Below are positions 6,436 through 14,954 of a stretch of DNA of 38,982 nt, in pieces. Position 1 is the first letter of the stretch. The number at the start of each line of letters is the position of its first letter. Position numbers and translations under genes: made by a program. The notes under the pieces were generated by a model that saw only the letters and a program-made list of their open reading frames with translations, was not told the origin of the DNA and made no database searches. Source of the DNA: CAIKZD01 sp041675165 (GTDB taxonomy: Bacteria; Patescibacteriota; Minisyncoccia; Moranbacterales; UBA2206); NCBI GenBank assembly GCA_041675165.1, contig JBAYUI010000011.1, positions 1 to 38,982 of the forward strand, written 5' to 3'.

Positions 6436-9400
6436 TCACACCGCCTCTTTGACTGTCGCCTTCCTTTCAAATTTTCCCCAGCCGACCAAGCTTCCGCGGA
6501 GCACCATAAGGACCGCCTTGATGGCGACATAGTACATCAATTGGCGATAATAGAATCTTTGCAACGGCAACCAGATGATGAGCGTCCAATTTTCCTTATG
6601 CTCCAAGAAGAACGGGATAGCCGCCGTGAGAAGATCAATGATCAAAAAGAAAAGATAGTAGATGAAAATTTTTCGAAAAGCATGCAGTGAAGAATAATCG
6701 ATCGGATGATAATGATTTTGCCAAACTGCCCAAAAAATGGACAGAAGCATAGTCAGATCCATAAGCGGAGAGATCAAAGGAAAAATGATTTGGAAGATGA
6801 GGACGTTGGGCACGGAAAAAAATCCCAAGGCGCCATATTTTTTCCTGCCCCAAACGTCACGATGTTTCCAGACTGTCTGCAACGTACCATACATCCAACG
6901 GAAACGCTGCTTGACGAAATTCTTGGTCGCATCCGGCGCTTCCGTATAAGCCAAAGCTTCGTCTTCATAAGCCACATTGTGTCCGCGACGGATGATAGCA
7001 AAAGTCAGATCGGCATCTTCCGCTAAAGTATCTTTGGAAAATCCGCCGGCTTCGATGATAGCAACTCGCCGCCACGCACCTACTGCTCCCGGCACCACCG
7101 TAATACAATTCATAACTTCAAAAGCCCGTCGATCCAGATTCTGGCTGGTAATATATTCCAGCGCCTGCCAACGTGTCAAAAGATTGATGCGATTCCCCAC
7201 CTTGGCATTGCCCGCCACCGCCCAGACCCTCCGGTCAACGAACTTTCTCACCAATTTAGAAATAGTGTTGGACAAAAATACCGTATCGGCGTCCAAAGTG
7301 ACTATTATTTCCGCTTCCGTTTTCAATATTCCCAGATTAAGCGCTTCTGATTTTCCGCCATTTTCCTTGGTAATGATCTTGACGCGCGGATCTTGCGAAA
7401 AATTTTCGATGAGCACCTGATATGTACGGTCGCTTGATCCGTCATCGACAACCACCACGTCCAGATCGGGATAATCAGAGGCCAAAATGGCTTGCACGGT
7501 TCTAGCCACGACCTTTTCTTCATTGTAAGCGGGAATGATAACCCCTACTGTCGGGCGATAACTTTTTTCAAATTTCCTGAAAAGCCCATGCCGCGCGTGC
7601 GCCCACTGGATAATGGCCAACGTTCCGATGAAAAGAAAACGCATCGTGCCTAAGATGATTCCCAGAAAAAACATAAAATGCATAAATCGATTGAAATGAT
7701 CTACGACGAAAACCATCGCCGCGCCGGAAAAGACCAATAGTTTTTCTTTGGTGGAAACTGTCGGCATCAAATTATCCCGACTGGTGCCGATCAGCTCGGA
7801 CACGCTGACAAATTCGAATCCTTGGCTTCGGAGCCCCTCGATTATTTTCGGCAAAGCGGCTACGGTCTGACTCCGGTTACCTCCTCCGTCATGCAATAGG
7901 ACGACATTACCGTCTCCGTTCTTGGCTCCATCAATGACCCTATTTACGATATTATCCACCCCCGGAGAACTCCAATCATTCGGATCGATATGCATAGCAA
8001 CGGTATAATAACCTTCTTTATCGGTAGAAACGAGGGGCCGAGCTTGGTCAGGCGTAGCCGGCTCGATATCTTCGGCATAAGGCGGGCGGAAAAGTACGGT
8101 CTTGCGGCCCAATATCCCTTCAATCAGGCGCTGTGTCGAACCCAATTCAAAAGATAATTGCTGATCGGATATTTGCGTTATATTCGGATGGGAATAGGTA
8201 TGACTGCCGATTTCATTGCCATCTTTGAATTCCTGCCGCACGATGTTCGGGTTGACATTAGCGTTCGCCCCGATTAAGAAAAAGACTGCCGGCACGTTGT
8301 ATTTTTTCAAGATATTGAGGATCTGCGAGGTATATTTCTGATCCGGTCCGTCATCGAACGTCAGAACAATCTTGTTCTTGTTGTTTTCTCCGCCACCCCA
8401 ACGCGTAATCACATAAGGAGAAGGAAATTTGGAAATATTTTCATCTTTGATGAATCCCGATTGCGCATCGAAAGACACGGTTCTCGCACCTTCTTGCGGC
8501 GTACCCGTGACCTTCAAGATCTCTCCTTGGCCGAGATAACTTATGTCATAACCATACTTAAGCAATTGCAAGCTATCCGCGCCGGCTTGGGTCAAATCTT
8601 CTCGATGGGAAAAGGCTTGCCAAGAAGAAGGGTCTTCGCTGCCCAAGCGCCACAAGGCATAGCCATACGGTCCGCCCATTTTCCGCCCAATGGCCATTTC
8701 ATTGAAAACGGTGGCCGCGTCCAAAAACCAGATATGGTGCAATCTATTATTCTCATCCGTATAATCGAAAGTCGGATTGGATGAAGCAGGATCAAAATTC
8801 ACGGTTGCCCCAGATTTTTTAGCGATTGACATCGCTTGCTGGAAAGTCACTTCTTGTCCGGCCGTTTCATTATCTATCCAATCATAACCGTAACCGCCCA
8901 AAGCGATGACATATTTTCCCATCGGAGCCTCTTTGAGCCGAATATTGAGACTGTCGATCATCCAATTCTGAGAAGCGATCGGTCCAGCCGTAGAATCATA
9001 AATGGTGTGTTCATCATAAGCCATAAGAATCAGGAAGTCGTTGTATTTCGATAATTCTTTCGCATTGAACGAATCATCGTTCAAAGGGATGTTTTGAGAA
9101 ACTTCCAAGTTCAGCGGATGGAATTTGGCATACAGTTCCTGCATAAACAAGACCAGATTTGCCTGATCGGAAGCGGCTACATTTTCAAAGTCGATGCTTA
9201 TGCCGGAAAAATTATTCTGCCTGACAAAATTCAAAATAGCATCGATGAGGGCCGAACGCGAATCGGATGTGGCCAGCGCCACCGAAAGCCTGTTCGAGTC
9301 CCAATCCTGCGTGTCACTGTTATAGTTGTTTATGAGAGGCACCACCGGTAAATTTGGCCGGACCTGCTTTATATAATTGATCGTATTGTCCTGCGCCGTT

Positions 9401-9822
9401 TGATCATCCACTAGAACAGGCGTAGCGACATCCCCCAGATGGAGCCACTCGGGCACGAGTTCGTCCATATTCTGGATGTTTTCCTTGAGCGAGCTGAAAC
9501 TATTATCATCCCAATTGACATAAAATCCCAAAACCTTCGGCCGGAACGATGCTGTCGCACCGTTCGAAGACAGGATCAAGCCTTGAGAAACGGTCGGCGC
9601 AGCAGGCGGGGTCGTGGAAGAAGCATTCTTCGGCGCTCCGCGATAAATCGGATCCGGCGACGCCAGATCCAATTGTGGCAAGCTCGGACCCAAAATGATA
9701 CCGCCCAACGTTACGCTGAAAATAGCGGCTAAGAAAATTATTACCGAAAAAATCATCCGTTTGGAATATACCCAACGTCTAGGACTATCGGAATAGAAAA
9801 TCTGCTTGTTATTATCATTCAT
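6436..9822 (-). CDS. Trifunctional GH18-like / polysaccharide deacetylase / GT2 synthase fusion
   Basis: A 1128-residue membrane protein with three enzyme modules. An N-terminal anchor (about 23-48) is followed by an extracytoplasmic GH18-like domain (about 94-410) with the YaaH-type catalytic motif GISIDFENV (Asp211, Glu213). Next is a CE4/NodB deacetylase (about 482-680) with TFDDGPD (Asp490/491), HTYSH (541-545), RPPY (579-582), Asp613 and LLHDGG. A membrane segment (695-740) leads to a cytoplasmic family 2 glycosyltransferase (755-985) with VVDDGSSD, LDADT (844-846), AEDAD (935-936) and QRFRW (972-976), then C-terminal helices. This combines the roles that PgaB and PgaC split in poly-N-acetylglucosamine systems: synthesis, deacetylation and cleavage. 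The polymer is inferred. No ribosome binding site is seen. Confidence 0.92.
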   Translation of the reverse strand: MNDNNKQIFYSDSPRRWVYSKRMIFSVIIFLAAIFSVTLGGIILGPSLPQLDLASPDPIYRGAPKNASSTTPPAAPTVSQGLILSSNGATASFRPKVLGFYVNWDDNSFSSLKENIQNMDELVPEWLHLGDVATPVLVDDQTAQDNTINYIKQVRPNLPVVPLINNYNSDTQDWDSNRLSVALATSDSRSALIDAILNFVRQNNFSGISIDFENVAASDQANLVLFMQELYAKFHPLNLEVSQNIPLNDDSFNAKELSKYNDFLILMAYDEHTIYDSTAGPIASQNWMIDSLNIRLKEAPMGKYVIALGGYGYDWIDNETAGQEVTFQQAMSIAKKSGATVNFDPASSNPTFDYTDENNRLHHIWFLDAATVFNEMAIGRKMGGPYGYALWRLGSEDPSSWQAFSHREDLTQAGADSLQLLKYGYDISYLGQGEILKVTGTPQEGARTVSFDAQSGFIKDENISKFPSPYVITRWGGGENNKNKIVLTFDDGPDQKYTSQILNILKKYNVPAVFFLIGANANVNPNIVRQEFKDGNEIGSHTYSHPNITQISDQQLSFELGSTQRLIEGILGRKTVLFRPPYAEDIEPATPDQARPLVSTDKEGYYTVAMHIDPNDWSSPGVDNIVNRVIDGAKNGDGNVVLLHDGGGNRSQTVAALPKIIEGLRSQGFEFVSVSELIGTSRDNLMPTVSTKEKLLVFSGAAMVFVVDHFNRFMHFMFFLGIILGTMRFLFIGTLAIIQWAHARHGLFRKFEKSYRPTVGVIIPAYNEEKVVARTVQAILASDYPDLDVVVVDDGSSDRTYQVLIENFSQDPRVKIITKENGGKSEALNLGILKTEAEIIVTLDADTVFLSNTISKLVRKFVDRRVWAVAGNAKVGNRINLLTRWQALEYITSQNLDRRAFEVMNCITVVPGAVGAWRRVAIIEAGGFSKDTLAEDADLTFAIIRRGHNVAYEDEALAYTEAPDATKNFVKQRFRWMYGTLQTVWKHRDVWGRKKYGALGFFSVPNVLIFQIIFPLISPLMDLTMLLSIFWAVWQNHYHPIDYSSLHAFRKIFIYYLFFLIIDLLTAAIPFFLEHKENWTLIIWLPLQRFYYRQLMYYVAIKAVLMVLRGSLVGWGKFERKATVKEAV

Positions 9823-9907
9823 AATCCAATGTTACCTGTTTTTGGAACCGTCCCGCCATCCGCATCTTCAATATTACTACAACACTGACCTTCATCCTAT
9901 TTTACCA

Positions 9908-9943
9908 TCCAAAAAACACCCCATCAAGCAGGAGTGTTTTTCC
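9908..9943 (-). terminator. Rho-independent terminator
   Basis: On the minus strand ACACTCC and GGGGTGT (one G-T pair) form a stem followed by TTTTTT. It lies downstream of the gene ending at 9956 and separates it from the large fusion gene. Confidence 0.8.
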
Positions 9944-9955
9944 TCATTTTTCGGA

Positions 9956-10801
9956 TCATTTCCAAAAAACCTGGGACGTCGTGACGATCTTTTTCCATGG
10001 TCCGTCCGGCACATCCGCCGCGTCCACGAATTGCCAATCGGTCTTATCCACATCGCCCAAGCTCAAATAATCATGCACCGCCGGAGAAACATCCAATCCG
10101 GCATGTGAATTTTCTTTGCTTTTCGGGGCGCTGCCGCCGAAAACATACGCCTTGTCATCCTCACCGAACGGGCCGACATCTTCCCACTGCGCATACGCTG
10201 TCTTATTGCCTTTAGTGATCTTTATCCACTGGTTTTTGCACATCGATTTTTCCGCGCCGAATTTCTTGCCGTCAGACCACATCGCCAGAGCGGCCGCATC
10301 ATTTTTCTGGTTCCCCTTTTCATTGAAATCATTATACGGCAGCGCGAAGTAGAAAGGATTTTCTTTCGGGGTGAAACCGGCCGGAGAAAAACCGCTCCGA
10401 TTGTCAGGATCGTCTATGCCGCCGAAATGCTTGACCCAATCTTCATCCCAAGCACTGGGCAGATTGGAAATGTTTTTGTTATCCGCGTCCGCTTCTTCTC
10501 CCGCCCAGAAATAGGTCGTAGAAATATTTCTGTGAATGGGATATTCGTCCTTCCCATCCGCCACGGGCGCCACTGCCAAGGGCGCGTCAGGAGCTTCTGC
10601 CTGCGCCGATCCTTCAGACGCGGGCTCCGAAGAAGAAGGCCCACCGCCGGCTTCATCCATTTTCTTATCCGCGCGAGCATCGATGGCTTCGACGCTTTTG
10701 GGTTTCCAAGAATTTTTAGCCACCGCCGCGTAAGCCAGACCGAAAGAAACCAGGATGAAAGTCAGGAAAAAATAAAGAGAGACTCTCTTATTCATTGCCA
10801 T
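9956..10801 (-). CDS. Secreted/anchored protein with DPBB (RlpA-like) signature, paralog A
   Basis: 281 residues. An N-terminal hydrophobic helix (7-27) acts as signal or anchor, followed by a low-complexity Ala/Pro/Ser linker (about 50-85). The conserved domain covers about 88-278 and contains ENPFYFALPYNDF, KNQWIKIT, AQWEDVGPFG (about 204-213) and GLDVSPAV (235-242). The last two resemble the D-x-GPF and D-L-S-x-A motifs of double-psi beta-barrel proteins such as RlpA, some of which cleave or bind peptidoglycan. The assignment is by motif resemblance only. It is divergent to a close paralog at 11003-11749. One unpaired cysteine (188) is absent from the paralog. Confidence 0.8.
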   Translation of the reverse strand: MAMNKRVSLYFFLTFILVSFGLAYAAVAKNSWKPKSVEAIDARADKKMDEAGGGPSSSEPASEGSAQAEAPDAPLAVAPVADGKDEYPIHRNISTTYFWAGEEADADNKNISNLPSAWDEDWVKHFGGIDDPDNRSGFSPAGFTPKENPFYFALPYNDFNEKGNQKNDAAALAMWSDGKKFGAEKSMCKNQWIKITKGNKTAYAQWEDVGPFGEDDKAYVFGGSAPKSKENSHAGLDVSPAVHDYLSLGDVDKTDWQFVDAADVPDGPWKKIVTTSQVFWK

Positions 10802-10822
10802 AAGATATTTTAAAAAATAATA

Positions 10823-10851
10823 ATTAGACCACCTTGAGCAAATTTTGTCAG
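10823..10851 (-). promoter_or_regulatory. Candidate promoter for paralog A
   Basis: On the minus strand CTGACA (10846-10851) and TCTAAT (10823-10828) are separated by exactly 17 nt. Each differs from consensus at one position. It lies 22 nt upstream of the ATG at 10801. The rest of this 200-nt divergent spacer is AT-rich; a TTGACA at 10920-10925 facing the other way may serve the plus-strand paralog but has no good -10. Confidence 0.5.
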
Positions 10852-11002
10852 ATGATGAATAATTTTTTTATCACATCCTTTCCATATTGGAGAAGATGTC
10901 GCCATAACGGCTTTTCAAATTGACAAAATAGTTATAGAATAATAGCACAGATGTCAAGATTAGACAATGTTTTAGGCCAATTTGGCTTATCTGAAATAAA
11001 AT

Positions 11003-11749
11003 ATGAAAAGAAATTGGGCGGTTATTTTAGCGGCTGCAATAAGCATTTCGGGCTTAGCGATAATCATCCTTTTTTGGCATTATCAATCCGCTAAAATTCC
11101 CACCGCGCCAAAAAATGTTCCACGCGCGGAAGTGACCAGCGTCCCGACGGATAACGCCCCATCTTCATCGGACAAATATCCTCTCCACCAAAACATCACC
11201 GTCACTACTTTTTGGATCGGCGAAGACGCCTCCGGCAGCAACGCTTTCATCTCCAACGCCAAAAGTGCTTGGGATGAGAATTGGCAGGTCCACTACGGCG
11301 GCGTGGACGACCCGAAAAACAGGAACGGCTTCTATCCGGCCGCTTTCATCCCCGAAGAAAATCCATTTTATTTCGCTTTGCCTTACAACGATTTTGACGC
11401 GGGCGGCAACCGCAAACCGGATGTGAATAAAATAGTCTATTGGGCGGCGGACGGGACTTGGGACGCCTCCCAATCGATGTTGAAAAACCAATGGATCAAG
11501 ATCACCAAAAACGGAACTGCTGTTTATGCCCAATGGGAAGATGTCGGTCCATTCGGTGAAAATGACAGTGATTATGTCTTCGGCAATAGCACGCCCCAAA
11601 GCTCAAGCAACAACAATGCCGGCCTCGACGTTTCCCCGGCCATTGAAACCTATCTAAACTTGAGCGGCGAAGACACCGTTTCTTGGCAATTCATAAAAGC
11701 CGCCGACGTCCCAAGCGGACCTTGGAAAGACATCGTCACGACTTCCTGA
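11003..11749 (+). CDS. Secreted/anchored protein with DPBB (RlpA-like) signature, paralog B
   Basis: 248 residues, with an N-terminal membrane helix (6-26) and a shorter linker than paralog A. The domain aligns along its full length with paralog A: PLHQNIT, SAWDENW, ENPFYFALPYNDF, KNQWIKIT, AQWEDVGPFG, AGLDVSPA, and an ADVPSGPWKDIVTTS end. The deep match with a divergent orientation indicates an inverted gene duplication. It probably acts at the cell surface on peptidoglycan or another glycan, but catalytic residues cannot be assigned with confidence. It ends with its own terminator. Confidence 0.8.
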   Translation: MKRNWAVILAAAISISGLAIIILFWHYQSAKIPTAPKNVPRAEVTSVPTDNAPSSSDKYPLHQNITVTTFWIGEDASGSNAFISNAKSAWDENWQVHYGGVDDPKNRNGFYPAAFIPEENPFYFALPYNDFDAGGNRKPDVNKIVYWAADGTWDASQSMLKNQWIKITKNGTAVYAQWEDVGPFGENDSDYVFGNSTPQSSSNNNAGLDVSPAIETYLNLSGEDTVSWQFIKAADVPSGPWKDIVTTS

Positions 11750-11770
11750 AATATTTTTCTCACTTCTCAA

Positions 11771-11807
11771 AAAACCTCCCTTGTTTTTTATTAGGAGGTT
11801 TTTTTGT
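11771..11807 (+). terminator. Rho-independent terminator
   Basis: AACCTCC (11773-11779) and GGAGGTT (11794-11800) form the stem, followed by a run of T. It lies 22 nt after the stop of paralog B. Confidence 0.88.
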
Positions 11808-11823
11808 TTCTCAATAAATTATT

Positions 11824-11885
11824 GTAGAGGTTTGATCTATCAAGCCTCCCTTCTACAGCAAGGTTCAATGAATTGAACCTCTACG
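11824..11885. repeat. Composite palindrome overlapping the GIY-YIG gene end
   Basis: Outer arms TGTAGAGG and CCTCTAC enclose two inner hairpins: GGTTTGAT with ATCAAGCC, and GGTTCAAT with ATTGAACC. The right half supplies the last codons and the TGA stop of the minus-strand gene ending at 11865. Confidence 0.7.
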
Positions 11886-12152
11886 ATGCCTTACTTTTTT
11901 TGTGCTTTTTGAGCTTCCAATCAGCGCCGATTTTTCCTCTCTTCTTAATCTTTTGATTCGCGCCTCTTCTTTGGCCGCCAAAGATCTGTTTTTAAATTTT
12001 TCAGAATAGACCAATCTGACCGGCCGGCGCGCGGCGGTATATTTCGCACCCAGTTTGTTTTCATTATGCTCGATCACTCTGCGTTTCAAGTCCGTAGTGA
12101 TGCCCGTATAAAGAGTTTGGTCGACACATTCCAAGATATAGAGATAATACAT
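11865..12152 (-). CDS. GIY-YIG domain protein (UPF0213/YhbQ-like)
   Basis: The start at 12152 (MYYLYILECVD) matches how short GIY-YIG proteins begin; the longer frame adds non-homologous residues overlapping engB. The 95-residue product has YYLYILEC, YTGITTDLKRRVIEHN and KYTAARRPVRLVYSE, the hallmark of stand-alone YhbQ-type GIY-YIG nuclease domains that act on DNA. The last seven or so residues (HRRGSIH) and the stop come from a palindromic repeat, so the original C-terminus was probably replaced. It lies directly downstream of engB on the same strand. Confidence 0.88.
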   Translation of the reverse strand: MYYLYILECVDQTLYTGITTDLKRRVIEHNENKLGAKYTAARRPVRLVYSEKFKNRSLAAKEEARIKRLRREEKSALIGSSKSTKKVRHRRGSIH

Positions 12153-12168
12153 TGGTATAATTTCCGAA

Positions 12169-12735
12169 TTACATAATTTCACCCAAAAGCTCATTCCTCC
12201 CGATATTTTCTTTCGAAGAATACGCCACCACCTTATGCCCGCCAACTTTTTCCTGGATGACTTCCAATTGTTTTTTCTGCGCCGTCTTTTTCACTTTGTC
12301 GAATTTGTTGGCCACGACCAAGATATTTTTCCGATGTTCTTCCAGATCAGACAGCATCGCCAGATCCGCGATCGTCGGCCCGACCGCCGCGTCGATCACC
12401 ACTACGATTTTTTTCTGCAGATAGGGCGCGTCGAACAGATAGGCCGAAATCAGGTCCCCCAGTTCCGCCTGCGCGCTCTTGGACGCTTTGGCATAACCAT
12501 ATCCGGGCAGATCCAAAAAATATGAGTTGTCATTGATCAAAAACAGATTGATCTCGCGCGTGCGTCCGGGAGTATTGCTAGTCCGCGCCAAACCTTTCTG
12601 CCGCGTCAAAGAATTGATGAGGCTCGATTTGCCCGCGTTCGACCGCCCGACAAAAGCCACCTGCGGGAAGCCATTGCCCAGCGCCGGATCTGATCCTAGG
12701 ATACCTTTCACGAATTGTGCAGAGGTGATGTTCAT
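12169..12735 (-). CDS. engB: Ribosome biogenesis GTPase EngB (YsxC/YihA)
   Basis: 188 residues, the usual size. EngB is an essential TRAFAC GTPase that assists late assembly of the 50S subunit. G1 is GRSNAGKS (30-37), the switch I region carries NTPGRT, G3 is DLPG (75-78), G4 is NKFD (143-146, where many homologs have TKxD), and G5 is near YSSK. It is followed after 16 nt by the GIY-YIG gene, so the two may share a transcript. Confidence 0.95.
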   Translation of the reverse strand: MNITSAQFVKGILGSDPALGNGFPQVAFVGRSNAGKSSLINSLTRQKGLARTSNTPGRTREINLFLINDNSYFLDLPGYGYAKASKSAQAELGDLISAYLFDAPYLQKKIVVVIDAAVGPTIADLAMLSDLEEHRKNILVVANKFDKVKKTAQKKQLEVIQEKVGGHKVVAYSSKENIGRNELLGEIM

Positions 12736-12878
12736 GTGTATAAGTAATATATACTAGTATATCGTAATATACTAGCAACATTTAATAGCGATTTTTTACC
12801 TTATATGAAGCAATTCTTGTTATAGTTTCTTGTTGAAATATCGAGATATTATCCTATTGTTTCATATTCTATGGCTCT

Positions 12879-13865
12879 CTATAGGTAGCCGCTCACTTCA
12901 TCGCTTACGACCAGCCCTTCCGCGTTAATTTTTCTGTGCTTATCTAAAATAATCGAAAAGTCTGGATCTATCTCACTCAATCTAACCAACTTGTCCGCTA
13001 CTAATATTTTTGGATCAACATACCTGAATTTTTTAATTATCTTCTCCCCCTGTGCGCCGCTGATTGTTTTCAGTTTATTATTTCTCAATATCTTTAATAC
13101 CGTTTGGATTTCTTCATTTTTGATATTTTCAAATTTATCCAAAACAAAATTCTCATCCTCATAGAAATCTTTTTCTGATAAAATTTTCTCATCAATTGCA
13201 ATTTTAAGCGCTTTGGAAAATAGATGATACCTTGTCATAGCCTCATATCCTCCCCAGTGCTTGGTTTGTAATTCCAAAAAATTTAAGGCGAAAATAGCGG
13301 CTGCCTCAATATCGGAAAAAACAATCTCTCCTTCATAATTCAATAGGGATTTTATGCATATATCAATTATTTCCGGATTAAGCCAAGCTTCAAATTCCCT
13401 TAAGGCATAGTCCACTCTATCCGCGCATAAGGCAGGCGCATTTCTTTCAAGTAAAGAAAAGTTTTTCTCATCCAATATTCTCTCTACTGAAAAACCATAC
13501 TTGACTAAAATATTCGGAATATCAGTTTGCTTAACGAATATGTCGTGTATAGAATCATGATAATCTTCCGTGCCTTTCTGCCCATCGCCAAAAACCCAGT
13601 CAGATATATGGGAAAAAGCCAGAACCGAAACATCGTGGAGCAACCCCGCCACTTGCTCTTCCAAAGTTGCTCCCAAATTTCTGAGTAAAATCATCGCTCC
13701 CACGCAATGTTCGTAGCGGCTAAAATTCTTCAAAAAATAATATTTGTCCGGAATGCCATATTGAGAAATGTTCTTCAGGCGCAAAATAACCGGCGATGCT
13801 AAAAGCTCCAGCAAGATCGGCTCAGTAATTTCAATTTCTCCGTAAACTTTATCTTTTTTTAACAT
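12879..13865 (-). CDS. HD-domain phosphohydrolase
   Basis: 328 residues of the HD superfamily, which are metal-dependent phosphohydrolases. The full H...HD...D set is visible: His53 in YEHC, His77-Asp78 in GLLHDVS, and Asp149 in ADRVDY. The arrangement, with IRLKN-like and SRYEHCVGA segments near the N-terminus, resembles SAMHD1/YdhJ-type nucleotide phosphohydrolases rather than RelA/SpoT. The substrate (dNTP or other nucleotide) is not shown. It is flanked by AT-rich spacers and is probably its own transcription unit; the 143-nt spacer to engB contains short ATATACTAG repeats but no gene. Confidence 0.87.
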   Translation of the reverse strand: MLKKDKVYGEIEITEPILLELLASPVILRLKNISQYGIPDKYYFLKNFSRYEHCVGAMILLRNLGATLEEQVAGLLHDVSVLAFSHISDWVFGDGQKGTEDYHDSIHDIFVKQTDIPNILVKYGFSVERILDEKNFSLLERNAPALCADRVDYALREFEAWLNPEIIDICIKSLLNYEGEIVFSDIEAAAIFALNFLELQTKHWGGYEAMTRYHLFSKALKIAIDEKILSEKDFYEDENFVLDKFENIKNEEIQTVLKILRNNKLKTISGAQGEKIIKKFRYVDPKILVADKLVRLSEIDPDFSIILDKHRKINAEGLVVSDEVSGYL

Positions 13866-13948
13866 AGGTTATCATATAGCACCTTTTACTTAATATTCTT
13901 ACTCAGCTTTTAATCTTCTACTTTCATTATACTTCTTCAGCCTCTCCC

Positions 13949-14358
13949 TCACAATCTTCTCCATTTCCAAATGTGAAACACATTCGCCAGTCTTTCATCA
14001 TCCATCACAAAACCTTTCACCATATATTCCCGCAGTTTCTGTGTGGCCCAGATACGGAATTGTGTACCGCGCAAAGATTTCACCCGATAACCAACGGAAA
14101 TAATGACGTCCAAGTTATAGAAATTGACATCATATTTTTGCCGTCTGCGGCAGCATACTGGAATTTCCGGCATACTGAATTTTCCGCCAATTCTCTCTCT
14201 TTGAAAACATTTTCAAAAGAGCGCATCTGAATTTCAAGAATTTTGTCTTTTAAATTACCACGTGCACTCAACAAATCTAAGTAGTAAGTAATCAAAACAT
14301 AGCGCCTCATTGTGCTTGCGAATTCTTCTGGCTTTAAATAAAGACTGCTATCATTCAT
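13949..14358 (-). pseudogene. Broken RhuM-family gene
   Basis: Two overlapping frames together make a recognisable RhuM core. Frame one contains FKERELAENSVCRKFQYAAADGKN. After a shift at the A5 run (14135-14139) frame two continues YDVNFYNLDVIISVGYRVKS, then GTQFRIWATQKLREY and KGFVMDDERLA. RhuM-family proteins are usually about 300 aa and occur in mobile or restriction-associated loci. Here the C-terminal half is missing, replaced by a short unrelated tail (FHIWKWRRL), and the N-terminal 45 residues do not look like RhuM. Both a frameshift and truncation are therefore present. Confidence 0.8.
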
Positions 14359-14438
14359 ATGCTAACTTTAGTTTCCATCTAGGCCAACTATTTTTTACTT
14401 TCTTACGCATTCCAATCCTCAATCACCAACTTCTTCAT

Positions 14439-14675
14439 TTATTTCTGCCACTGGACATTCTCCATACTTTTCAAAGCCGGCACCCGACTGTTGACCGAAT
14501 GCAAGAACCAGTTGAATGCGCCGAAGAGAACGACGGCGATGATCGAAGCACCGATGGCACTGCCGAGACCGAAAAAGATGCCTTGCAAAAAAGACCGCCA
14601 GAGAGAAGCCAGCTTGTCGACCTTGACCGACAACTGGTCGACACTTTCAGACAAAATTTTTGTTTCTTCTTCCAT
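14439..14675 (-). CDS. Small membrane protein, DUF5665-like
   Basis: 78 residues. An N-terminal heptad-like segment (LSESVDQLSVKVDKLASLW) is followed by one long hydrophobic region (FLQGIFFGLGSAIGASIIAVVLFGAFNWFL) and a short polar tail. The layout resembles small proteins annotated as DUF5665, whose function is unknown. The family call rests on overall pattern only. Confidence 0.68.
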   Translation of the reverse strand: MEEETKILSESVDQLSVKVDKLASLWRSFLQGIFFGLGSAIGASIIAVVLFGAFNWFLHSVNSRVPALKSMENVQWQK

Positions 14676-14741
14676 TTTGTTTTTATATGAATATTAGAAT
14701 ATTTATTCCCAGTTTACCTCCATTTTAAACCTTTGGCAAAA

Positions 14742-14768
14742 TGAAAAAATCTCCCTCCGGAAGATTTT
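14742..14768 (-). terminator. Terminator after tRNA-Glu
   Basis: On the minus strand AAAATCTTCC and GGGAGATTTT pair (one G-T) around a 3-nt loop, followed by further T. It begins 8 nt past the tRNA 3' end. Confidence 0.75.
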
Positions 14769-14775
14769 CTGTTCG

Positions 14776-14851
14776 TACCGCGTATGGGATTCGAACCCAT
14801 GATTTCCAGGATGAAAACCTGGCGTCCTGGACCGGACTAGACGAACGCGGC
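14776..14851 (-). tRNA. tRNA-Glu (anticodon TTC)
   Basis: Minus-strand cloverleaf with acceptor GCCGCGT and ACGCGGT (G1-U72 wobble), discriminator A, anticodon stem CCAGG with CCTGG, and loop TTTTCAT giving TTC at 14813-14815. The T arm is ATGGGTTCGAATCCCAT. CCA is not encoded. It is an isolated tRNA with its own terminator. The 100 nt upstream hold a small GTGCC/GGCAC hairpin but no gene. Confidence 0.94.
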
Positions 14852-14954
14852 ATATGCTATTTTCTTGTTAATAAATAGAGTGCCCGAGGCAGGCACGCTT
14901 ATTTCAGACATCAAAAAGATTCTAACATAGAAAAATTATTCGGTCAATCCCGAC

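Noticed and set aside
12736..12878. Short ATATACTAG repeats upstream of engB as an operator
   Set aside because: The words are low-complexity AT sequence with no clear dyad at a promoter; evidence is too weak to call a binding site.
14080..14173. Programmed frameshift in the RhuM-family gene
   Set aside because: There is no known slippery heptamer with a stimulatory structure, and both ends of the protein are missing, so decay is the simpler explanation.
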